Shown one piece after another: positions 25,644-32,780 of a stretch of 64,000 nucleotides of DNA (the stretch's first letter is position 1; every line of letters starts with the position of its first letter). Made by a program: the position numbers and the translations under genes. The DNA is taken from positions 1-64,000 of the forward strand of contig NZ_MWLL01000218.1 in assembly GCF_002198675.1 (NCBI RefSeq). Direction: 5' to 3'. Source of the DNA: Kineosporia sp. R_H_3. Its GTDB lineage: Bacteria; Actinomycetota; Actinomycetes; Actinomycetales; Kineosporiaceae. The notes beneath the pieces are model-generated. The model saw only the letters and a program-made list of their open reading frames with translations, was not told the origin of the DNA and did not search any database.

Positions 25644-25836
25644 TAGCCTGCGACTCTCGGCGGTCTACCTCATGACGAGCGGGCCCGGGGCGCAGCACGC
25701 GCCTGACGTGCCTGCTGGGACGCCGGTCGCACTCGTGCCAGCCGGGATCCCCGGTGAGCCGCAGTCGGCATCATGGCGGTCCCTTCGCGGGCCGCGCAGG
25801 GCCCGACCAGGCCCTGCCCCGGGCCTGGAGGCTCGC

Positions 25837-27102
25837 ATGACCCGTCCGACGCCCGACCTCGTCCGCGACCGCGCCGCCGGTTCCAGGCTCTCGCCCGTCC
25901 CGTCCGGACGCCGGCCGCGGGTCGCGATGGTCAGCACCTTCCCGCCGACCCAGTGCGGCCTCGCGACGTTCGCGCAGGCCCTCGCGGGCGGGTTCGACGA
26001 CGTCGGCGCCGACGTGGACGTCGTCCGCGTCGTCGGCGCGGACCAGAAGCGGATCCGCGGCGTCGCGGGCAACTGGGTCACCGACCCGGCCACCACGCCG
26101 TGGCCGACCGACCCGGCCGGCTCGGCCGCCACGGCCCGCGTCCTCAACGGCTACGACGTCGTGATCCTCCAGCACGAGTACGGCATCTTCGGCGGGCCGG
26201 ACGGCGAGCACGTCCTCGGTCTGCTGCGCCGGCTCGACGTGCCGGTCGTCACCGTGCTGCACACCGTGCTCAGCCGGCCGACGTCCCGGCAGCACCGCAT
26301 CCTCAGCCAGGTGATCCGCGAGTCCGCCACCGTCGTGACGATGACCCGGACCGCCCGCGACCGCGCCGTGCACACGTACGGCGCGTCCCAGGCACGCGTG
26401 GCCGTCATCCCGCACGGTGCCGCCGAGGACCTCGTCGTCCGGCAGGCACCGCAGCCTGCGGCACCGTTCGGCGGTGGCGCCCCCGTCGTCCTCACCTGGG
26501 GCCTGCTCGGCCGCGGCAAGGGCATCGAGTGGGGGATCCGGGCGATGGCCGCCCTCGGCGACCTGCGCCCGGCGCCCGTGTACGTCGTCGCCGGTCGCAC
26601 CCACCCCCGCCTGCCGCACCGCGACGGCGAGGGCTACCGCGACGAGCTCGTCGGGCTCGCGGCCGAGCTCGGCGTCGCGTCGTCCGTCACCTTCGACGAC
26701 CGCTACCTCGATGCCCGGGCGCTCCACACGCTCGTCCGCAGCGCGGACGTCGTCCTGCTCCCGTACGACTCGGTCGAGCAGGTCACCTCGGGCGTCCTCA
26801 CCGAGGCCGTCGCCGCCGGCAAGCCGGTGATCTCCACCGGCTTCCCGCACGCCCTCGAGCTGCTCGGCGACGGCACCGGGCTGCTCGTCGAGCGGGCCGA
26901 CCCGGAGGGCATCGCGCAGGCGCTGCGCCGGGTGCTCACCGACGCCGACCTCAGGGTCGACATGGCCCATCGGGCGCACGGCCTCGCCGCCGGGCTCACC
27001 TGGCGCGCCGTGGCCACCGAGTACCTCGCCGTCTGCGCGTGGGCCGGCCGGCCCGCCTCGCACCGGGCTCCGCGCAGCCGCGACCAGGTCGCCGCCGGAT
27101 GA
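25837..27102 (+). CDS. Second glycosyltransferase, GT4-like
   Basis: The 421-residue GT-B protein has VAMVSTFPPTQCGLATFAQAL at its N-terminus (cut after CGL) and VVLTWGLLGRGKGIEWGI plus SGVLTEAVAAGKPVISTGFP in the C-terminal nucleotide-sugar domain. GGAGG lies 5 bases before ATG 25837. The stop overlaps the next start (ATGA), so it is translated with the toroid protein. Related proteins occur beside GH130 enzymes and are often annotated as mannosyltransferases, but the sugar is unproven. Confidence 0.82.
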   Translation: MTRPTPDLVRDRAAGSRLSPVPSGRRPRVAMVSTFPPTQCGLATFAQALAGGFDDVGADVDVVRVVGADQKRIRGVAGNWVTDPATTPWPTDPAGSAATARVLNGYDVVILQHEYGIFGGPDGEHVLGLLRRLDVPVVTVLHTVLSRPTSRQHRILSQVIRESATVVTMTRTARDRAVHTYGASQARVAVIPHGAAEDLVVRQAPQPAAPFGGGAPVVLTWGLLGRGKGIEWGIRAMAALGDLRPAPVYVVAGRTHPRLPHRDGEGYRDELVGLAAELGVASSVTFDDRYLDARALHTLVRSADVVLLPYDSVEQVTSGVLTEAVAAGKPVISTGFPHALELLGDGTGLLVERADPEGIAQALRRVLTDADLRVDMAHRAHGLAAGLTWRAVATEYLAVCAWAGRPASHRAPRSRDQVAAG

Positions 27103-28148
27103 CCCGCACCGAGCCCCTCTTCAGCCACGTCCTGGCGCTCACCGACGGGGTGGGCATCTTCGAGCACGCCCGGCTGCGGCTGCCGCGCGTCGAGCACGGC
27201 TACTGCGCGGACGACGTCGCGCGCGCCCTCGTCGCGGTCTGCCGGGACGAGCCCTCGGCGGTCGACCGGTCGCAGGGCCGCGTCCTCGAGCCCGCGGTGA
27301 TGGCCGGCCTCGCCGACGTCTACCTGGACTTCCTCGAGGGCGCCCAGGCCGCCGACGGTGCGGTCGTCAACCGGCGCGACGCCCACGGGACGCCGCACGG
27401 CCCCGCCACCCTCGAGGACTGCTGGGGCCGCACCGTGTGGGCGTTCGGCACCGCCGCGGCGCGCAGCCGCGACCTGACCCTCGCGGACCGGGCCACCGCG
27501 GCGTTCGCGCGCAGCGCCGTGCGGCGCTCGCCGTGGCCGCGTTCGATGGCCTTCGCCGGCCTCGGCGCCGCCGAGATGCTGCGCGTCGAGCCGGGCCACG
27601 AGGTCGCGCGGGCGCTCCTGCACGACGCCGCCGCGGCGGTCGGTCCGTTCCGGGGCGACCGGGAGTGGCCGTGGCCCGAGCAGCGCCTCACGTACGCGAA
27701 CGCCGTCCTCGCGGACGTCGTCCTCGCCGCCGGTGACACCCTCAACGACAGCGAGCTCGTCGACGACGGGCTGGAGATGCTGGGCTGGCTGCTCGCGCTG
27801 CAGCACACGGGTGAGCACCTGTCGCTGACGCCGGCCGCGGGCTGGGCGCCCGGTGAGGAGCGGCCCGGTTTCGACCAGCAGCCGATCGAGGCGTCGACCC
27901 TGGCCGACGCCTGCGCGCGGGCGTTCGAGCTCACCGGCGATCCGCGGTGGTCGGCCGCGGTCGACCTCTGCGCGGCGTGGTTCTTCGGCCGCAACGATGC
28001 GGGGACGTCGCTCTACGACGTCGGCTCCGGCGGCTGCTGCGACGGCCTGGAACGCCACGGCCGCAACGAGAACCAGGGCGCTGAGTCGACGCTCGCGCTC
28101 GTCACGACGCTGCAGCACTCGGCCCGGCTCGCGGCGGTGCGACCGTGA
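27099..28148 (+). CDS. Alpha/alpha-toroid (glycosyl hydrolase-like) protein of the mannoside cluster
   Basis: The 349-residue protein contains repeating helix pairs with aromatic and acidic residues at their ends (HGYCADDVARALVAV, EDCWGRTVWAFG, WPWPEQRLTYANAVLADVV, FDQQPIEASTLADAC, GRNENQGAESTLAL). This is the pattern of a six-hairpin toroid as found in several glycosidases and epimerases. No specific family is recognised. It sits between a glycosyltransferase and the GH130 gene with 4-base overlaps on both sides, so it likely acts on the same glycan. Confidence 0.75.
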   Translation: MTRTEPLFSHVLALTDGVGIFEHARLRLPRVEHGYCADDVARALVAVCRDEPSAVDRSQGRVLEPAVMAGLADVYLDFLEGAQAADGAVVNRRDAHGTPHGPATLEDCWGRTVWAFGTAAARSRDLTLADRATAAFARSAVRRSPWPRSMAFAGLGAAEMLRVEPGHEVARALLHDAAAAVGPFRGDREWPWPEQRLTYANAVLADVVLAAGDTLNDSELVDDGLEMLGWLLALQHTGEHLSLTPAAGWAPGEERPGFDQQPIEASTLADACARAFELTGDPRWSAAVDLCAAWFFGRNDAGTSLYDVGSGGCCDGLERHGRNENQGAESTLALVTTLQHSARLAAVRP

Positions 28149-29638
28149 CCGCGCACACCGCCCAGACGGCGCTCCTGCGCCGCACCGGCGTCATGGTGAC
28201 GCGCGACCCGCGGCGGGTGGCCGCCGCCCTGTTCCTGCCCGGCCAGGAGCCGAGCGCCCCCGGCAGCTCACGCGCCGCCGGGCTCGTCGAACGGTGCAGC
28301 CTGCTGTCGGACGACGAGGTCTCGGCCACGCTCGCCGACGTCCGGACCGGCTACGCCGGCCGGCACACCGACCTCGATGCCGTGCTGCGCAGCAACTTCG
28401 CCGCGATCGCGCACCGGGTGCCGGAGGTCGCCGACCTCTCGGCCGACCGGCGCCTGCTCATCGGCGCCTACTTCACGCGCGAGATCGCCGTCGAGGCGGC
28501 CGCGCTGTTCAACCCGTCGATCGTGCCGCACCCGGTGCAGAGCGCGGCGTCCGACGGGTTGCGGTTCGTCATGAGCGCGCGGGCGGTCAGCGAGGGGCAC
28601 CTCTCGACGATCGTGTTCCGCTCCGGGACGTTCGCGCCGTCCGAGGGCCCGGGCGGGCTGCGGCTCGAGGACGCCTCCCGGTTCGTCAGCCTGGGCGCCC
28701 GGCGGGACGCACCGCTGGGTCGGGAACGCCTGCGGCTCCAGGCGGAGGCCGACGGCGCAGACCCCGAGACCCTCGACTACGTCCTGTCGAACCTGCCGGA
28801 CGGCGTCGACCTCGCGGCGCTCGACGCGGCCACGCACGCCCTGCGCCAGGATGCGCTGACGCGGATCGACATCGACGCGACGATCGAGATGCTGCGCCGC
28901 ACAGTCGCGTCGTCCTACGAGGTGATCTTCGACCCGGCGTCGAAGGTGTGCGAGCGCACGCTCTTCCCCGAGGCCGACAGCGAGAGCCACGGCATGGAGG
29001 ACGCGCGCTTCACCCGGCTCGTCGCGGACGACGGCACGGCGACGTACGCCGCGACGTACACGGCGTTCGACGGGTCGCACGTCGGCTCGCGCCGGCTCGA
29101 CACCGACGACTTCCGGACGTTCCGCTCCTCCCCGCTCACCGGGATCGCCGCGGAGAACAAGGGGATGGCGCTCTTCCCGCGCAAGGTCGGGGGCCGCTAC
29201 CTGGCCCTGTCCCGGTGGGACCGGGAGAACAACGCGGTCGCGAGCTCGGCCGACGGGTACCACTGGGACGACGTCGCCGGGCTGCAGACCCCGGAGCAGC
29301 GCTGGGAGCTCACCCAGCTCGGCAACTGCGGCCCGCCGCTGGAGACCGAGATCGGCTGGGTCGTGCTCACGCACGGCGTCGGCCCGATGCGGGCCTACGC
29401 GATGGGCGCGCTGCTCCTCGACCTCGACGAGCCGACGAAGGTCATCGGCCGCCTCACCGAGCCGCTCCTCGAGCCGCGCGGGGCCGAGCGCGACGGGTAC
29501 GTCCCGAACGTCGTGTACTCGTGCGGCGCACTCATCCACGAGCAGAAGCTGCTGCTGCCGTACGGCTGCAGCGACACGAGCATCCGGTTCGGCGTCGTCG
29601 ACGTCCCCCGCCTGCTCGAGCGGCTGGTGGCGGGCTGA
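28145..29638 (+). CDS. Glycoside hydrolase family 130 protein (mannoside phosphorylase or beta-mannosidase)
   Basis: The 497-residue protein shows the five-bladed GH130 signature: FNPSIVPHP, GMEDARFTRL, ENKGMALFPRKVGGRYLALSR (in parts), GNCGPPLETEIGWVVLTHGV (in parts), and VVYSCGALI. The Asp in MEDAR is the proposed proton donor. GH130 enzymes phosphorolyse or hydrolyse beta-1,2- or beta-1,4-mannosides. Length and an N-terminal extension of about 130 residues match the long subfamily found beside glycosyltransferases. It starts at GTG 28145 overlapping the toroid stop. A role in making or turning over a beta-mannan is inferred. Confidence 0.82.
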   Translation: MTAHTAQTALLRRTGVMVTRDPRRVAAALFLPGQEPSAPGSSRAAGLVERCSLLSDDEVSATLADVRTGYAGRHTDLDAVLRSNFAAIAHRVPEVADLSADRRLLIGAYFTREIAVEAAALFNPSIVPHPVQSAASDGLRFVMSARAVSEGHLSTIVFRSGTFAPSEGPGGLRLEDASRFVSLGARRDAPLGRERLRLQAEADGADPETLDYVLSNLPDGVDLAALDAATHALRQDALTRIDIDATIEMLRRTVASSYEVIFDPASKVCERTLFPEADSESHGMEDARFTRLVADDGTATYAATYTAFDGSHVGSRRLDTDDFRTFRSSPLTGIAAENKGMALFPRKVGGRYLALSRWDRENNAVASSADGYHWDDVAGLQTPEQRWELTQLGNCGPPLETEIGWVVLTHGVGPMRAYAMGALLLDLDEPTKVIGRLTEPLLEPRGAERDGYVPNVVYSCGALIHEQKLLLPYGCSDTSIRFGVVDVPRLLERLVAG

Positions 29639-29675
29639 CCGCCCGCCGCCGTCCGCCCCACGACAGGAGAGGCCC

Positions 29676-30176
29676 ATGACCGAAGGTCGCAACGGTAACG
29701 CACGCCCCGGGCAGCCGGGGACCGCCGGGCTGTCCTCGCCCTTCACGCACCACGCACCGGTCGACGGGCAGGCGGCCGAGCCGCTCGACCTGACCCGGGT
29801 CGAGGACGTCGTCCGGGTCGAGAAGCCCTGGGGGCACGAGGAGATCTTCGGCGTCCTCGAGGGCCGCTACGTCGGCAAGACGTTGCACATCAAGGCCGGC
29901 GCCGCGCTCTCGTTGCAGCGGCACGAGGTCAAGGACGAGACCCTCGCGGTCCGCACGGGCCGGGTCGTCCTCGAGCACGGCACGGACCCGGGCCGGCTGC
30001 GGTCGCTGACCCTCGGGCCCGGTCAGCAGGTGCTCGTCCGGGCCGGTGTCGTCCACCGGATCACGGCGGTCGTCGACAGCGACGTGCTCGAGGTGTCGAC
30101 GGCGTGGCCGGGCTGGCGCACCGACATCGTCCGGCTCGGGGACGCCTACGGCCGCGAGGGCACGACGGCGCAGTAG
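29676..30176 (+). CDS. Cupin protein, mannose-6-phosphate isomerase type II-like
   Basis: The 166-residue protein has a single cupin resembling the C-terminal domain of bifunctional ManC/PMI (EKPWGHEEIFGVLEGRYVGK in parts, KAGAALSLQRHEVKDET, LGPGQQVLVRAGVVHRI). The metal-binding His and Glu residues are present (QRHEVKDE, VHR). It could interconvert mannose and fructose 6-phosphate and so supply GDP-mannose precursors. AGGAGAGG precedes the ATG. The first 45 residues are outside the domain. Confidence 0.82.
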   Translation: MTEGRNGNARPGQPGTAGLSSPFTHHAPVDGQAAEPLDLTRVEDVVRVEKPWGHEEIFGVLEGRYVGKTLHIKAGAALSLQRHEVKDETLAVRTGRVVLEHGTDPGRLRSLTLGPGQQVLVRAGVVHRITAVVDSDVLEVSTAWPGWRTDIVRLGDAYGREGTTAQ

Positions 30177-30198
30177 CCCGCGCCGGCGCGTCCCCGCG

Positions 30199-31428
30199 TC
30201 ACCCCTTGAGCAGCGAGTCCAGCGGCCGGTCCGGGTCGGCGAGCGCGGTGACGTCGACCGGGCCGCCGTCCCGGACCAGCGCCTCGATCGCGTCGGCGAC
30301 GTCCCAGACGTTGACGTTCATCCCCGCGAGGACGCGGCCGCCTCCGACCCAGAAGGCGACGAACTCGCCGCTCTCCCGGTCGCCGCGGAAGACCACCTCG
30401 TCGTAGCCGCCGGGCTCGACGTACCCGGTGTACTCCATGCCGAGGTCGTACTGGTCGGTGAAGAAGTAGGGGATCCGGTCGTACGCCTCGTCCCGGCCGA
30501 GCATCGCGCGGGCGGCGGTCCGCGGCTGGTGGCGCGCGTTCGCCCAGTGCTCGACGCGGATGTGCTTGCCGAGCACCGGGTGTAAGGCGTTCGCGACGTC
30601 GCCGGCGGCGAAGACGTCGGGGTCGGAGGAGCGCAGGTGCTCGTCGACCGTGACGCCGTTGTCGACGTCGAGCCCGGCGTCCTGCGCGAGGCCGACGTTC
30701 GGCGCGATCCCCGCGCCGACGACCACGGCGTCGGCGGGCACGTGGCTCCCGTCGCCGAGCCGGACCCCGGTGACGCGACCGTCGTCCCCGGTGAGCTCGG
30801 CGACCGAGATCCCGAGCCGCAGGTCGACGCCGTGCGCGCGGTGCAGGTCCGCGAAGACCCGGGCCACCTCGGGCCCGAGCACCCGCAGCAGCGGCAGGTC
30901 GGCCATCTCGAGGACGGTGACCTCGACACCGGCCTCACGCGCGGCCGCGGCGGTCTCCAGCCCGATCCAGCCGGCGCCGACGACGGCGATCCGGGACGAC
31001 GCCGCGATCGTCTCCTTGAGCCGGTCGCTGTCGGCCAGCGTGCGCAGGTAGCGGACGCCGTCCAGGTGGGCGCCGTCGACCGGCAGCGGTCGCGGCGACG
31101 AACCCGTCGTCAGCAGGAGCTTGTCGTAGGGCAGCTCCTGCCCGCCGACGAGGACGACGCGGCGCGCCTGCCGGTCGATCCGCTCGACCCGGGTCGCGAG
31201 CCTCAGCTCGACCCCGGCGTCCGCGTACCACTCGAGCGGGTTGACGAAGGCGGAGTCGCGCTCGTCCTTGCCCATGAGGTAGCCCTTGGACAGCGGCGGC
31301 CGCTCGTAGGGCGGCTCCGGCTCGTCGCCGACGAGCGTGAGGGGCCCGTCGAACCCCTCCTCGCGCAACGTCTTCGCGGCGTTGGCACCGGCCATGCCGG
31401 CCCCGACGATGACGATGGGACCGGCCAT
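30199..31428 (-). CDS. FAD-dependent ferredoxin reductase-like oxidoreductase
   Basis: The 409-residue protein has two Rossmann sites, GAGMAGANAAKTLREEG (FAD, near residue 8) and GAGWIGLETAAAAREAG (NAD(P)H, near 150), plus DVFAAGDVANA near 270 and a C-terminal reductase domain. This is the putidaredoxin/rhodocoxin reductase type, which passes electrons from NADH to a ferredoxin, for example for a cytochrome P450 or dioxygenase. No such partner lies next to it; the thioredoxin-fold ferredoxin at 7521 and the desaturase at 16233 are distant candidates. Confidence 0.88.
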   Translation of the reverse strand: MAGPIVIVGAGMAGANAAKTLREEGFDGPLTLVGDEPEPPYERPPLSKGYLMGKDERDSAFVNPLEWYADAGVELRLATRVERIDRQARRVVLVGGQELPYDKLLLTTGSSPRPLPVDGAHLDGVRYLRTLADSDRLKETIAASSRIAVVGAGWIGLETAAAAREAGVEVTVLEMADLPLLRVLGPEVARVFADLHRAHGVDLRLGISVAELTGDDGRVTGVRLGDGSHVPADAVVVGAGIAPNVGLAQDAGLDVDNGVTVDEHLRSSDPDVFAAGDVANALHPVLGKHIRVEHWANARHQPRTAARAMLGRDEAYDRIPYFFTDQYDLGMEYTGYVEPGGYDEVVFRGDRESGEFVAFWVGGGRVLAGMNVNVWDVADAIEALVRDGGPVDVTALADPDRPLDSLLKG

Positions 31429-31469
31429 GAGGGCCTCCTGCTGACGAGCTGCCGGCGGACGTCGTCACG

Positions 31470-32093
31470 CTAACCGCGCGCTCCGATCCGGCCAGTCGGC
31501 CCGGACGCCGTCAGGTGCGGGGGGAGCCGCGCGAGGAAGGTGAGCACCCGATCCGGTGAGCAGGGCGGCCGCCGCTGCGTCGTACGAGGCGAGCGAACTG
31601 TCGGAGAACAGGTGCCGCTGCCCGGGGTGGACGAACGGCTCGGCGTCGTCGGCCTCCGTGACGAGCGCGCGGGCCGCGTCGACGTCGCCCTCGAGCGTGA
31701 AGAACGGGTCGGCGTCCATGCCGTGGACCTGCGCCGGGACGCCTGCCGTCCAGGTGCCGAACTCGGACGTCGGCCCGCAGGCCTCGAGCAGCGGCGCGCC
31801 GGCCGCGCCCGGCCGGGTCTTCGCCAGCCGCGGCGCAGCCAGGACACCGAGCGAGACGGCGGCGAGGACGATGCCGGCCGGTAGGTCGTCGGTTGCCCGG
31901 ACGCCGCGCTCCACGACGGCTCCGGACCTATCTGCTGCGCGTACCCGAAGCCGTCCTCGAGGGAGTCGAACGTGTGCCCGTCGTAGAGGTCGGGGGTGTG
32001 GACGACGTGCCCAGCCGCGCGCACGGTGTCGACGAAGGCGAGCACGCCCTCGGTCAGTTCCTGGGCGTGGTGGAACAGCCGGACGTCGGCCAT
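31470..32093 (-). pseudogene. Dienelactone hydrolase-family gene broken by two compensating frameshifts
   Basis: The N-terminus reads MADVRLFHHAQELTEGVLAF and on to GFGYAQQIG in one frame. The middle of the family (DDLPAGIVLAAVSLGVLAAP, HGMDADPFF, RHLFSDSSLASYDAAAAALL) continues in another frame. The C-terminal DRVLTFLARL returns to the first. The breaks lie near 31912-31918 (one base missing) and near 31547 (one G extra). With both repaired the protein has normal family length and the GXSXG-like SLGV site. The whole region is otherwise well preserved, so decay is recent or the sequence has two errors. Confidence 0.8.
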
Positions 32094-32163
32094 CGGTGGG
32101 TCTCCCTCGGGGTCTTGTCCGGGCGTCGCGCGGCGGGATCGACGCTAGGGAGGACTCCGGACG

Positions 32164-32643
32164 CTAAGGTCGTATTGATGGGCTCGAGCGTGGATGGGCG
32201 TCAGGGACGCACAGATCGTCGCGTCGCGCCCGTACCTGATCACGGATCCGCAGGACGACCTGTTCCGGTGCCTCGTGCTCCCAGAATCTGAGGACGACCC
32301 ACCCCGCATCCTCAAGGATCTGCCGTGTGTCAGCGTCCCTGACGCGGTTTCTATGGATCTTGGCGATCCACCAGTCCGTGTTGGACGCCGGGACCTCTCC
32401 GTGATCCGGGCAACCGTGCCAGAAACATCCGTCGATGAAGACTGCGACCTTGGCACGCGTGAAAGCGATGTCGATGGTCCGGCGCGGTGCGGTCGGTACC
32501 TTCACGAAGACGCGGTAGCGCTCGCCCGCGGCGTGCAGGGCTCTTCGCACGGCGAGTTCGGGACCCGTGTCCTTACGGGGGTGGACGGACATCCGGCGCG
32601 ACACGGCCGGCGACGAGGCGCCCGGTCGATCCGTCGTGCTCAA
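32164..32643 (-). CDS. Very short patch repair (Vsr) endonuclease
   Basis: The protein of about 159 residues has the Vsr sequence RRMSVHPRKDTGPELAVRRA, then TIDIAFTRAKVAVFIDGCFW, HGCPDHG, KIHRNRVRD and GWVVLRFWEHE. The catalytic Asp (IDIAF) and the two His of FWHGCPDH are in place. Vsr nicks beside T:G mismatches formed by deamination of 5-methylcytosine. I choose TTG 32643 because GGAG lies 7 bases upstream and the SRRM helix before the first ATG (32592) belongs to the fold. It is divergent from the Z1 operon and pairs logically with the C5 methyltransferase at 40141. Confidence 0.88.
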   Translation of the reverse strand: MSTTDRPGASSPAVSRRMSVHPRKDTGPELAVRRALHAAGERYRVFVKVPTAPRRTIDIAFTRAKVAVFIDGCFWHGCPDHGEVPASNTDWWIAKIHRNRVRDADTRQILEDAGWVVLRFWEHEAPEQVVLRIRDQVRARRDDLCVPDAHPRSSPSIRP

Positions 32644-32780
32644 TTCAGGCTCCGATCGGGTGCGCTCACAACGGTCGCGGTCACGAAAAGGTGGACGCCC
32701 CGATCCTGTCCGCGTCCTCGTGTAGCGTCCAGATCGATGCGCAGGGGGTTGCGCACGACGGTCACTCGGAGGCATGCACC
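32644..32780. promoter_or_regulatory. Divergent promoter region of the defence island
   Basis: This 137-base gap separates the divergent TTG starts of the Vsr and Z1 genes. It is relatively A/T-rich for the window. TGTAGCGT at 32730-32737 resembles the CTAGCGT -10 elements seen elsewhere and would serve the Z1 operon with a leader of about 45 bases. I see no long inverted repeat and no controller-protein gene. Confidence 0.4.
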
